A DNA stretch of 64,000 bases. It comes from Parastagonospora avenae f. sp. tritici 18332-5. Its lineage: Eukaryota > Ascomycota > Dothideomycetes > Pleosporales > Phaeosphaeriaceae. The DNA is taken from contig JAFJTR010000015.1 in assembly GCA_022559985.1 (NCBI GenBank), positions 434,001 to 498,000 on the forward strand, written 5' to 3'. The notes beneath the pieces were generated by a model. The model searched no databases, had not been told where the DNA came from, and saw only the letters and a program-made list of their open reading frames with translations. Positions 1 to 10,584 of the stretch are shown here, in pieces. The stretch's first letter is position 1. Each line of letters starts with the position of its first letter. The translations under genes were made by a program, and so were the position numbers.

Positions 1-841
1 TGCTCTCCTCATATCACCTTTGCTCAAGGTCACGAGCGAGCTCGCAGCGTCTTGTGTGATGTTGACCTTCTCGTCTTCGATAACCCTGTCGACCAGGTTT
101 CGGATGTCCTGATCCTTCAGTGGCGAGAACCGAAATCGCGTACACCGGGAAAGGAGTGCTGGCGAGAGCTTGTGTGTGTAGTTGGCAATAATGCAAAACC
201 TGGTATTTGCTGTGTACTTTTCCATGATTCTTCGGAGAGCCATTTGAGCCGTGGCAGTCATAGCATCTGCCTCATCGAGGATAATGAGCTTGAAGGTAGC
301 CAGTGCAGAGTCCCCAGCTTTTGGTGCGGCTGAAAAGATCTGCTTCGTGCTGCTGAAGGTCTTGATTTGCTCTCGTACCACGTCAATACCTCTGTCGTCA
401 GAAGCATTGAGCTCAAGCACCATTTGCCGCATGTTTTTGTTTCCATATATGCGTCGTGCGAGTGCTAGGACTGTCGATGTTTTGCCGGTTCCTGGTGGGC
501 CATAGAGGAGAAGATGGGGTAGCCGCTATGAAAATCAGCTAGGATCTTGCAGACAACATCTATGACCTCACATTTGAGTCAACGAACTTGTTGATGGTCG
601 CAATGATGTCTTTGTGGCCCTCGACATCATCCAGCGAATGTGGTCTGTACTTCTCGACCCTGTAGCTGATTAGCAATTGGTCCTGCAGACCAAGTCGAGC
701 ACTTTACCAGGGCAATGAATCCTCGGCTTCCACAGGCAGGTTGGCGGCACTTCGCTTGCCCTTCTTCTGGTCTCCGCCAAAACTTATCGAGTTGTCTGCG
801 ACAGGCGCATCGATGTCCATCTCATCCTCAATGTCCGACAT
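1..841 (-). CDS. RFC3: Replication factor C subunit 3 (clamp loader ATPase), 5' part
   Basis: Small subunit of the RFC clamp loader, which loads PCNA at primer-template junctions in the nucleus. Coding exons on the minus strand are 708-841, 572-659 and 1-525; introns of 48 and 46 bp have GT-AG ends and the joined frame is open. The 249 visible residues include the WVEKYRP start of the RFC box, Walker A GPPGTGKT at about 83-90, Walker B ILDEAD near 156-161 and the SRC motif near 201-203. Yeast Rfc3 (human RFC5) is about 340 residues, so roughly the last 90 lie beyond the window edge. The start at 841 is the first ATG and precedes a short acidic N-terminus. It is divergent from ARPC3, with cell-cycle boxes between them. 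Assignment to RFC3 rather than another small subunit rests on overall similarity. Confidence 0.93.
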
Positions 842-954
842 GGTGGGTGGTGAGGCCGTTGAATGAGATTAGGGGTAAAGATTGGGGATGTTTTATTATT
901 TGGTTCAGCCTCCCGCAGTGGAGTAGGCGTGAAAAAAGCCCCAAGGTGTGTTTG

Positions 955-978
955 ACGCGTTCGCGCGGGTGGACGCGT
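955..978. promoter_or_regulatory. Two MluI cell-cycle boxes (ACGCGT) in the RFC3/ARPC3 divergent promoter
   Basis: ACGCGT occurs at 955-960 and 973-978, 18 bp apart, with an inverted CCAAT (ATTGG) at 981-985. They lie about 115-140 bp upstream of the RFC3 start codon. In yeasts ACGCGT is bound by MBF (Mbp1-Swi6), which drives G1/S transcription of replication genes, so a pair upstream of a clamp-loader gene fits. The hexamer also occurs singly elsewhere in the window, so only the pairing and position carry weight. Function is inferred. Confidence 0.5.
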
Positions 979-1129
979 TGATTGGGAAGTCGCGGCTTAG
1001 TCACCCCCGCGGCTCAGCCCTACGACAATACGTCGACCCAAGACATCAATGCGGAGCTACGTCGACACCTCCGCCAACCGCCAAACCTCCACACAATACT
1101 CCGAACAACTCAGCTAGCACATATACAAG

Positions 1130-1909
1130 ATGCCGGTACGTTTATGGAGCTTCTTAATCACTTTGAAGGCTTCAATGCGCGCGCCGGCGTGAATAATGCT
1201 AACACACCCCACCAGGCCTACCACTCCGTCTTCCTCGATGAGCCAAACCAGCAGCTGATTGGTACGATATAGCGCTTGATATCTCTCTTAAAAGGGATGG
1301 CCTCTGATATATGCACCAGGTAACTTCGCCCTTCTTCCTCTCCGCACACGCACCCGCGGCCCTGCCATCCAGCTACCAGCTCTCCCCGCCGATGTGACAG
1401 AGCTCACCATTGACGCCGCACACGAATCATACGACCCACTGGACGAGATCCTTGCCCTCTTCCGCGCCAACACATTCTTCCGCAACTTCGAGATCAAGGG
1501 ACCCGCGGATCGTGTCATGATCTATGGCATTTTGTTCGTGAGCGAGGTATTGAGCAAGATCAAGCCAAGTATGAGCAGAAGAGAAGCCGAAAAGGTACGC
1601 TTACCATACTTATTGATACTTCCAGGCATCGACTTTAGGCTGGGAATGCTAATGTGCTGCCAGTCGGTCAACAACATTGCTCTCGACAACAACTTCGCGA
1701 TCCCAGGTGACGCTGGCTTCCCTCTCAACCAGGCCTTTGAAGCACCATCAGATAGGAACTCGGCTGAGGTTCTGCGACAATACATTATGCAGATGAGGCA
1801 AGAGCTGGCAGCGCGGTTACTGAGCAGGGTGTACGCAGACGATACTGGTCTGCCGAGCAAGTGGTGGCTCAGCTACACCAAGAGGAAGTTCATGGGCAAG
1901 GCACTATAA
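1130..1909 (+). CDS. ARC18: Arp2/3 complex subunit 3 (p21-Arc/ARPC3)
   Basis: Subunit of the Arp2/3 complex, which nucleates branched actin at cortical patches and endocytic sites. Exons are 1130-1135, 1216-1261, 1320-1594 and 1664-1909, giving 190 residues; family members are usually 175-190. The first coding exon is only six bases (Met-Pro), and splicing restores the characteristic start MPAYHS followed by DEPNQQLIGNFALLPLRT. All introns are GT-AG and phases agree. The C-terminus WWLSYTKRKFMGKAL also matches the family. It is transcribed divergently from RFC3. Identification is firm; the microexon means simple ORF calling would miss the N-terminus. Confidence 0.95.
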
Positions 1910-2302
1910 GGGGTTGTTGTGATGATTTGAGGAACAAGAAGCAGAATATGAACACCATAAAGATCACACCAACCCTCCATGTCATTATTGTTCTCGGCCT
2001 TGATAAACATGACAGACCACTAACAACTCCTCTTCTGCTGCCAAATCCCAGGAGTTGCTCAGCTATCGCTACTCTTCGTTGAGCTTCTCTCTTCGTCTCC
2101 TCGCTCAAGGCTCCATTCCTCACTCAGGACAAGCGGAAGAACATCAAAAGAAATTGCAACTACAGTACTTTGTGCTATGCACTTGTGAGACACGTGCGAC
2201 ATCAACTCCCCATGAGCAAATACAACGGCGATTGAGTCGGAGTTTGCATAGCGAATCGAATCGAGAACCGTTAGTCAGCTTGTCTTCTTGGCCTCTCGCT
2301 GG

Positions 2303-5300
2303 CACTAAGGATTGCAGTGAAAATATCGATGCGGCGGGGCAGTGGATGAACCGCAGCCGCAGAGCCTCATACGCACTCTTTGGCGCTAAGAATTGCAGTG
2401 AGAAGCAAAATTGGGCCAAAAGCGTGTGAGCTTTCACCAGGATTCTTCCTCCATCATCCTTGCTGAACAATTATCCAAAGCCGCATCATGGTTTCAGCCT
2501 CGTATTGGATTCTTTTTGCTCTCCTGCATATCCCACTGTCACTGTATGACGAGTGATGTTCGCACTCACATGTTCACAGAAATTCTGTACATCGTTCTTA
2601 GTCCGGCCTCGTCCAGCCCACTCGTCTACGTTATGCTCAGAAACGCAGTGCAGTGAGCACTTAGGCACCATTCCTGCACCCACCAATCACCAGCGCTAGT
2701 CTTAGGACTCGTCTAGCCTGTCGCGCTAAAGATTGCAGTGCATCCACGGCAACGGCCCGCTCCCACACCCTTGATACGTGGTTCGCCGGCAATCTCTAGG
2801 CACTCCTCTAGCCTGCCGCGGTAATCATTGCAGTGAAGTTGGGGGTCAAATTCACGACATTGTTGTGAGGATAAGAGTCAAAGCACGCGCACGCGTTTGC
2901 CCAAGGCTGATCCAAAGTATATGGTATGTCTAGGAAAGGTTGACGGTCGAGCTTCTGGCTTCACTAATACTTGAGAAGACCACGATATGTCCAGATAATC
3001 GTCCGGACATACCTCTTTATCCGCAAGCACTTCATTTTGTGACGGATTTCATTGGCTCTACATCAATGATCTCTTGAGCTTCGATCTCTCCTCTTCCGTC
3101 CTCATATGTTAAATAACAGAAGCCTGCGACCAATGAAGGTGTTTTGCACTGCAATTCTTAGCTTCGAGCGGCAGAGAGGTCCTCAGCCTTGTCTACCACC
3201 AACATCAGCTGATGTCGCGTTTCGCTCTAGTACTAAAACGGGGCTTTGTATCTGGACTAGGCAGCAGCTTCTAACCATTCATACCAGGGTATGTATCCGC
3301 TTTCCAGTAGTTTCTTTTGCTGTCAGATCATACACTCTGTCGTCCAGGCTAGGGATTGTAGTGCAGAAGAGTCAGGGAGGGCCGCAAACGTTACATGCTT
3401 CACTGGTAAGCCACCACAGGGTTGGCACCGGTGAGTTAGACCAATCGTCTGCGACCTCGACTCCTCCAGGCTAAGGATTGCAGTGAAAGTAAGTCGTTTG
3501 CCTGAGCTAATACATTGTCGTTGACCGGTAAGCCACGCAAAGACTGGCTCGGACATTCAGCCAAACAGGTTCGACGTCGTCTGTTCCTCCAAGCTAAAAA
3601 TTGCAGTGCAAAATTTGACCTCCTATAAGTGGCTATACATCCAGTTGCGGACGCACGAAGGATTAACCATCCATAGGCCACGACTTCCTAGCCCGGTACA
3701 CGAATCCTTCACTGGAAGACCCTTGAACTATCTCCTTCCCTTGGCTAAGCGTTGTAGTGAAGGTCTTCCTGTGTATTTGGCACTAAATCACGTAACCTTC
3801 GCCATACATCATTACCTATCTCTTGCATAGATAGTTACTCTTTGATTAATCTCTTACCTACCTAATATCTAGTTTAAACCTGTCATTGACACTTGAAGTA
3901 GACCTCCGCATTAGGTATATTGAACATTGACAACACTTAAGACTGCACTTGTCCAATCATATTGTACGATATCGTACGATCTCTCGTTGGCGCTAAAAAA
4001 GCAGTGAAGCCGCTGTCGCGGGGCTGCTGGCAGGCAATGACTTCGATCGGCCGACCAACATATCATGGACCTTTTCTTCATGCCATCATAAACCGCGGTG
4101 CACACGTACTTTCTTTTAATCTGTTTCTCCTCATAAGTTCAATCCTCGTCCTGCAAATTATGTTGTATCTGCTCCTTCGTGCTAGTAATTGTGATGCTGC
4201 TTCAGGCGCCCGGCTGCTTCCAGCTGTGTACGCCAACTACGTTTCCAAGCTTGCCTCTTAAACTTTCTCAAGCCAAGGATCACATTGATGAGGTCGAACG
4301 CCTTGGCCAACTCGTGTTCGTGCAGGTACATCGGCTGGGTTGGCACACCACTGTCTTCCCTCCCAGGCTAAGAATTGCAGTGCAGTTGGTCTGACTTTGA
4401 TCCGGATATCAGTTATGCCTTCCACTCGAAGATAGTTGGTTCGTCTTGCACCGGTCAGTCGCCGCGAGGCTTCATTTCCAGGCCATCCAATCATCTTCGT
4501 TCTTGTCCTCCCTCCCGGACTAAGACTTGCAGTGAAAATTTCTGGAGGGTGTGGAGAGTGCAGGTGGAGGACCAAATCTGCCTCACCTCCTGCGTTTAGT
4601 ATGGTTGTGACCTTTGAAGTCTGGTTATATCTGCTCTTCCACGCTAGTTATTGCAGTGTAGCCAATGTAGCAAACGTACCTAGGTAGATTGGTCGATCTT
4701 CATTGCTTGGAGGCAACAACTTCAATGCTCCTAGACTTGGCAACTAGTGTCAGATAAGATGAGATATTGGATAGAATTGATCGTTGTTGATTGTTCAGTG
4801 TATTGTCTTCTCTTCTGTAGTTTTTGCTACGTGTTCTGATTTTGTTTGTGGTGTTACACCCGAGCTTTGTGTTACCTGACTATTCCTGGTCCTGAAGATC
4901 ATGACGCGCAACAACTGCTATTTGACAACTAGACACGGTGCTGCTAGAGTGTGACAGTAGTGCTTAAAATCCCCAAGCCACCTGCGAAAGGCCTAAAGGA
5001 TAAAGTAAACTCTGCGCTCTTGCACGCTAAGAATTGCAGTGCAAATGCGGCTGTATATGCAGCATGTTCGAAAAAGGTAGGTTGGCAATCTGCTTGTTCA
5101 CGCTAAAGATTGCAGTGAAGGCTGTGGGGTACAAGGCGGTACGACCTCAACACGGACACGGCGTTGCTCTGTCTCTTTCTCTTTCGCTCTAACCACTGCA
5201 GTGAACTTTGCATACACAGTTACGTCTGGCAACGTGGCAGCTTTCTGCTATGTAGTGCTTTGCGCATTGAACGTACATACTTCTCTTCCTTTGCTACGCC

Positions 5301-5590
5301 GATAGTATTTATTAGTGAAATATTTCTGCAAAATTCGATTTTTTGGTTCAATCCCGTGTCTTTTCAGTGAGTGAGTCTTGAGTGTGTGCGTTAGAAAACG
5401 ACTATCAGGACCTACCATGGGCGGTCACCTTGTTCATCTGAGGCTAGAGGGTGCAGTGGGAAGCCAACGCATGGACGTCTAACCCCTCCTCCACGCTAGG
5501 AATTGCAGTGCAAGATGACCTCAACCACCGATCGCTACACAAGATCATCGAGCCGCATCCTGTCTCAGTGGCGCTAAAGATTGCAGTGCA
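2303..5590 (+). repeat. Cluster A of a short interspersed box, GCTAAGRATTGCAGTGMA
   Basis: About 20 copies are visible. Plus-strand copies: 2303-2322, 2383-2403, 2723-2742, 2818-2837, 3347-3365, 3469-3487, 3592-3610, 3743-3761, 3990-4009, 4366-4384, 4517-4536, 4641-4660, 5024-5043, 5100-5119, 5493-5512 and 5571-5590. Degenerate plus-strand copies: 4181-4197, 5186-5205 and 5442-5460. One copy is on the minus strand, at 3145-3162. A pyrimidine-rich stretch such as CTCCTCCA usually precedes the box. The most constant part is ATTGCAGTG. In the GTGCAA variants it forms the odd palindrome TTGCA-G-TGCAA. Spacing is irregular (60-150 bp where dense). Identity and function are unknown to me. Confidence 0.85.
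3964..3977. repeat. 14-bp perfect palindrome GTACGATATCGTAC
   Basis: A perfect 14-bp palindrome sits 13 bp before the repeat-box copy at 3990-4009. It is followed by a further CGTACGAT overlap, so the stretch is a small nest of CGTACGAT units. It may simply be part of the surrounding repeat. Confidence 0.6.
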
Positions 5591-5889
5591 ATGGGATCTG
5601 ACCGACTTTGGGTTCTGACAATGAGCTGAGAAAACGACACTTGTGGTAGAGTATGCTTGTTAACGTTTGTAGAGTGGCAAATGCGCACTCAGAGATCACC
5701 CTTCAGTGAATTTGGGCTGCTTCCAGCTACCGGTTAGTGTGATATTTCATCATGTTCGCAAAAAATAGGCGGTGAAGTGTCGGTAAGCTTGTGTAACATG
5801 TTTTTGTGCAGTGGTATATTCGCTTCTATACACATGTTCCATCATCATTCGTTCAGGCCTGTCACATGCGTGATGTGCGCATTTCACAC

Positions 5890-6978
5890 TCAGTCTAACC
5901 CTGCCGCAGCCGGTGCTATACCCTTTGCTGAGCTTTTCTTCGCACCGCCGCCACCGCCTCCAAAGCCACCACCACCGAACATGCCGCCCAGCATGTCCAT
6001 CATTGGATTGCCCTGTCGCGGTATCTTGATGCTAAAGTACATCTCGCCCAGCTGATCCAGCGCCTCGGTCCAGTTCACGTCCTTCAGATTTGTCGCGTAG
6101 TGGCTCTTCAGCTGTCTGAACAAGCTCGGGTCGCCTCTCTCTACGCTCCGTAGCAACAAGCCGAGGAAGTTAAGTAGCGGTAGTGTGGGATATGTGCGCA
6201 GGTCGGATGCCGATGTCGATATTTGTTGTGTGTTGAGGCCGGGCTTCTTGGACAGGAAGGATGTGAAGAGGAGGAAGAACTTGTTTGCGCCACGTAAGTT
6301 GCCGGTAAGGAGGTAGGGGAGGACTCCACGGGCGCAGTATAGCGGTGCAGTATGTGAGTCGTCGGCTTCGTACCAGGCGTATTCGAGAGACGCGAGGGTG
6401 GAGGGGGAGTCTTGGTTGCCGAGTAGGAGATGGCGCTCTGCTTCGTATGGCTCGAGTTCTATAGAGTGATATTAGCATGTGACAGCGGTCATCCTGGTGT
6501 TGCAGGTGAACATACCTTCCGCATACAAGCCTCCCGCGACGTTATGTATCTCCGGGTCGCCAGCGGGGTATTCTCCAAACTTTGAACTCCACGCAATCAT
6601 TTCGCCCACGAACTTCTTCTTGGTCGGCTCATCCTTGGGGAATGCTCTCAGCAGACCTAATAGTTTTCCCTTACTGCTCGCGTCCGGCTTGACTTCACCC
6701 TTGTTGAAGACATCGAGGAGGAATATGCAGAGGTCGCCGCCAGAACCGCCCTGACCTGCTTGGAGGAGCGACTGCGCGCCGGAGTAGAGAATCGATGTCG
6801 CGTTATCCCAATCCTGCGCCTTGACGTAGCGCGAAGCGATCACTCGGAGCTGTTGGTGAGCTTCGTAGAACTGGCCCTCGGCGATTCTAAGCGGGGTTAG
6901 CGAGGAAACAGGGTGGGTGTAAAGGGTGAATCACTTTTCCTGTTGTCGCTGTATCGTCTTCTCCAGTTTAGTTGCCAT
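5890..6978 (-). CDS. GET4: Golgi-to-ER traffic protein 4 (Get4/TRC35 homologue)
   Basis: Get4 with Get5 bridges Sgt2 to Get3 and hands newly made tail-anchored proteins to the GET pathway in the cytosol. Exons on the minus strand are 6935-6978, 6516-6886 and 5890-6458 (introns 48 and 57 bp), giving 327 residues; yeast Get4 is 312. The start MATKLEKTIQRQQ and the alpha-helical repeat region (for example EGQFYEAHQQLRVIASRY) match the family. The C-terminal segment QLGEMYFSIKIPRQGNPM is followed by a glycine-rich tail (GGMFGGGGFGGGGGG) seen in fungal Get4 proteins. The first exon is short and joins in phase. No repeat box falls inside the gene although the cluster ends about 300 bp downstream. 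Confidence 0.9.
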
Positions 6979-7734
6979 TTTAAAGTGTTGATGTCGTAAA
7001 GTGGGGCGTTTATTTCGTTTGGATTGTGAAATACTTGGTGTTCGAACTCCAAGCTGGGGACGCGATGACGCACAGACGGAACTTAGTGGGGTCGCTCCGT
7101 CTGGTTCAAGTCGAGCACATCCATCTTTCTCTTACTTCGCACTTTTATAGCTATTTGCGAATAAAAAGTACAATACAAGATTTTTTGATAGTTCAATACT
7201 GCTGGCCCAAAAGTTTCTGCTTGATCGACCTCGCCTGGTTAATGTTCAAACCATGTGTGTTCAATATACCCGATACGGAAGGTATGGTTGCAGTGTCGAT
7301 TGCAGCCCGTAGTCTTACTCTTTGCTTCGGAACGTTACTCTTCTTCGCGCACAGCCACCCAGCACTGATTGCACCCTTTTATACGCTTTATAGACTTTTG
7401 CCGTGCGAGGTGTTCACGAATCTGACGATAATGTCTGTAATACGCCGACAATAAAGAATCGTAGTGACTTTAAGGGGTTTGTGTCATGCTTCCGTGTGAG
7501 AGATGTTCGTCTCGTGTACAAAAATACCCGGTTGTGTACTAAGGACAATTGCGTTTTTGATATCCGGCAGTAGCCAGGTTAGGGACCTGCGTTGGTAATT
7601 CTTCCTATGCCCAAGGAATCGACCCTCGCTATGCTGCATGAGAAGTAACTTATTGAGGATTGAGGAAGTCGAAACTTCATGCTCAAAGACCTCTTATTCT
7701 CACGATTCCAAAAATTCAAAGAAACTGAAGCAAC
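6979..7734. other. Gene-free stretch between GET4 and tRNA-Gly
   Basis: No supported gene. A plus-strand frame of about 140 codons (7026-7454) has no family resemblance and begins in the GET4 promoter, so I do not call it. The stretch should hold the GET4 promoter. Confidence 0.6.
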
Positions 7735-7740
7735 AAAAAA
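7735..7740 (-). terminator. RNA polymerase III terminator of tRNA-Gly
   Basis: On the minus strand a run of six T follows the tRNA 3' end by 12 bases, preceded by TTTA. Such T runs terminate Pol III. Confidence 0.75.
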
Positions 7741-7752
7741 TAAAGTGAGCTT

Positions 7753-7841
7753 TGCATCCACCGAGACTCGAACTCGGACCACGAGCATAAGCGTGCTTGG
7801 GAACATGGGAAGCTCGTATTCTACCCCTAAACTATGGATGC
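7753..7841 (-). tRNA. tRNA-Gly (anticodon CCC) with an 18-nt intron
   Basis: Read on the minus strand, the 7-bp acceptor stem GCATCCA/TGGATGC is perfect. The D arm carries AGGGGTAGAA, the anticodon stem is CGAGC/GCTCG, the T arm is CCGAG-TTCGAGT-CTCGG and the discriminator is A. The loop reads TT-CCC-A, giving anticodon CCC. An 18-nt intron (plus coordinates 7788-7805) lies after position 37, the canonical place for tRNA introns cut by the SEN endonuclease. The mature tRNA would be 71 nt. If the anticodon stem were shifted by one base the anticodon would read TCC, but position 37 would then be a pyrimidine, so CCC is preferred. Confidence 0.9.
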
Positions 7842-8421
7842 GGGGACTGTGGTAAGAGGAAAACTTGGATATTATATATTGGGGTATTGAATGTCGAGCG
7901 ATGATAACAGCCATTGCCAAACTATTGTATCCACAAACGCAACATGCTTCATACGACGCAAGTAGGTGTCTTTGTTAGCTCGGGTGGAGGAAGTTACCCC
8001 TCAGTCGTGCGGGGTCAATGTGGTCGCGACTTCCGAAGGCTTGCTGACTTCGACTGCCACTTCGCTCTAACAGTACAACACTAACATCGATTCTAAGTTT
8101 AACACAAAGTTATATGTATACAGTAAAAGCGGTTCTCATTGTTATTGACCCTATTCACTCACAAGGCGCACCCTGGAGAAGGGGGAAATACAAGCCTGCA
8201 GACTGCTGCATGAGACACACCATTGCGGCGTCCTACCTCGTCCCTCAAGACTGCTGCGCAACCAAATGCCTTGGTCACCAGTGCGCTTCTCTATGGGCTT
8301 CGTCTCCTTCATCGTCGCTGCGTCCTCTCCAGTCGTCTGAAGTTGGCCATCTTCAGTGTCTGTCTGTCCCTTTCAGCTATCCTATCTGAGCCACCTGACG
8401 GCTCAAATATCCAGCTCTATT
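7842..8421. other. Gene-free stretch upstream of the modin-like gene
   Basis: Nothing recognisable beyond probable promoter sequence for the downstream gene. Short open frames (8114-8389, 8223-8435) overlap one another and match no family. No repeat-box copy is seen here. Confidence 0.55.
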
Positions 8422-10262
8422 ATGGCAGTCGATGAGGGCACAATCGCACTCGCTGCCTGGTTATCGCGCTCTTGGCGTTCGTTTATCGCATGCGGCCAGC
8501 TCCTACAGCAGCTATTTGCGACTGCAGATGGCCTACAAAGATGCGACGAATCTGTTATTGGTCGTTGGTCGCAATTCGTTCGGTTGCGGTTTCGCTGGTA
8601 GGTCGCTCCATCGACGACAGAAGTGTCTGGCCTTTGTGTAGGAGCGCTCTACGATTTGAGGTCAAAATTACGACTCCTCACTTCGAAATTGCGGAACCTT
8701 CTCCGATTCGGGCCATGATGCTTGAGCGCAGAATTCTCGAGGAGCCTATGGACATAAGGCGATTCTTCCGGAAAAGCTCTTACTATCTTCACCAGCTGGA
8801 TGTACTCGTAGCGCTTGCAGTTCCTTACGCTTCCCGCTGCTCCATGAGAAGCTCGCACCGTCAAGGCATGTCTGTGGAAGCAGTCACTTGGCTTGCCCTG
8901 ATAGACGATATTCAGAACCTTCAGTCTGTTGACGAAGGCTTGGACAATAGCAAGCGATACGACATCTCGGATTTTGATTCATCAACACAGGCTAAACTTA
9001 ATAACACAGCTTTCATTAGTGTATGTCAAAAAACAAGATCGTGGGATTTTATGCCACCAGAAATTGTACGTCCCCTTACAAGTACAACTCTAGGCTGTCT
9101 CATTACCATAGTGGATCGTATGGACCCTCAATGGGTAGTTTTCGAGCCTGACGAAGCCGTGTTTCGTGCCAAAAGACATGGCAGAAGCATCTCAGGATTT
9201 CGTGTAAGAGGTCTTGGTCTATTCATTGAGTTCTTTCGGAATGCGGACAACGTCAACACAGGGTAACGCGATATCATACCAACTACGGATTCGGACAAGG
9301 TTAGAACTTGGGCACGTGATTGATAATTTCTAGTCCAACTATCTGTCAGATGGCCTGCGGCATCATGCCTGCTCCTGGAGGACAGACACGTGTCCAATGC
9401 TGGGGAGACGAAAATCTTCCGCTTAGAGACTATGGCGAATTCGGAAAGCAGAAACTCATTCACGCATTTCGTCGTCCGGGGCTGGATAAAAATGCTATAG
9501 AGGTACTGCACGAGAGCCTTGCACATGAGTCTCCCACACAAGCGCTGCCTGGCTTTGCGGACCTGTTAGGTCTCTGGTCAGATTGGGTGAACAACTCGAT
9601 CTTTGTATCAAGAGCGGTGGAAAATAGTTTCCCTATGCACGTTGTGCCAATGGGCAAAAGGTCAGAATCACGCGTTGTGTGGAGGTTTGCATTGCGCAAC
9701 GGGGCTGGCCTCTCGGACTGCCTGAAACGTGTGCTCGCGATTTATGATGAATGGGAGGATTTAGATTCACTAGAGTTCAACACTGGTTTCATGGACTGCT
9801 GGGGTGACGGGACCGGACCGCAGCGAAAACAGGATTTTTTTCAAGAATATCATGGACGAGACGATGCGTTTCCTATCCGAATCACCAGGTCGCCCGGGTC
9901 AGTACAAGTACCTCGTGGAGGGGCATATCGCAGTGGACATATGCTCACTCAGACGAGCGGAAGATAATATCGTAACCGGACACAAGCAACCCCAACCTCA
10001 CATATCGCTACCGGAACACAACGCCCCCTTCCAAAGTGACCCCATATCAATTGAGAGAGCTTGGGTGTACATTGAGAATGTGCCCAAGGTCTTGAGTGTA
10101 TTGAAAGAATGCACAATGTTTGTAGACCACATGGAAGACTCGTGGTGGATGATGGTCCTGCGTATGCATATCTGGAACTGGGCCACCCGTCTGTTCCAAA
10201 GGCGCGGGATGTCTGTGCCGAGCCACTACTATGACGATCCGATACCAGTCTACATCCTATAA
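8422..10262 (+). pseudogene. Modin-like fungal protein gene, probably frameshifted
   Basis: Resembles the filamentous-fungal modin-like family (function poorly known; the name comes from vegetative-incompatibility modifiers). The exon chain is 8422-8597, 8642-9262 and 9334 onward. Introns of 44 and 71 bp join in phase. Family-like blocks are GQLLQQLFATADG, RFEVKITTPHFEIAEP, KTRSWDFMPPEIVRP, RGLGLFIEF, VEGHIAVDICSLRR and the C-terminal SVPSHYYDDPIPVYIL. Near 9800-9835 the third exon changes frame by one base between EFNTGFMDCW and FFKNIMDETMRFL, beside runs of four G and seven T, with no usable intron. At the N-terminus the expected hydrophobic helix appears only if two single-base indels (near 8454 and 8481) are assumed. 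The total would be about 570 residues. It is either a decayed gene or has homopolymer sequencing errors. Confidence 0.6.
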
Positions 10263-10584
10263 TATGAATTGCGCGTTTCTAGAGTGGCCAACAACCAACC
10301 CGAGGAGTTTCAATGTACTTCGAAGCAGCTCGCATACATTCTCAGCGAATTGAGTACAACCTCGCAATACTATAACCAATCACACAATTCTTCAGCATAC
10401 TTCGAAGAACCCTGGAATACCCCATCCTCAAAGAGCACAATAAGATTAATCACGACTCCTCCCACCGCTCAACATCCACTTCCACCATCTCCCCATCACA
10501 AGGCCCCACAATCCCAATCCTACACTGGCTCCCGCACCTCATCATCTCCTCAGCTCCACCAGTAGCCTAACAAACCTCTTAAAT
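10263..10584. other. Short intergenic stretch
   Basis: AT- and CA-rich sequence between two convergent damaged genes. No gene is supported. Confidence 0.5.

Larger units (their letters stand above)
1910..5889. other. 4-kb gene-free region carrying the main interspersed-repeat cluster
   Basis: No frame on either strand shows a recognisable protein; the short open frames are interrupted and have no family resemblance. Several minus-strand frames here share the peptide LQ(S/F)LAW, but only because they cross copies of the repeat box described separately. The stretch lies between the 3' ends of ARPC3 and GET4, so neither gene needs a promoter in it. Confidence 0.7.

Noticed and set aside
3323..4575. 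Minus-strand open frames sharing the peptide LQ(S/F)LAW, as if a repeat protein were encoded
   Set aside because: The shared peptide is just the translation of the interspersed box; frames differ between copies and stops separate them.
2303..5590. CRISPR-like array of a repeated box
   Set aside because: Eukaryotic context, irregular spacing, imperfect repeats with diverged spacers that are themselves related, and no cas genes.
3347..5590. Cluster of XlnR-type GGCTAA activator sites
   Set aside because: Only some copies have GG before CTAA (others GC, AC, AG), while the conserved part is further 3'. The adjacent genes are ARPC3 and GET4, not xylanase genes.
7026..7454. 142-codon plus-strand frame between GET4 and tRNA-Gly
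   Set aside because: No similarity; it starts in the GET4 promoter and has no coding-like features.
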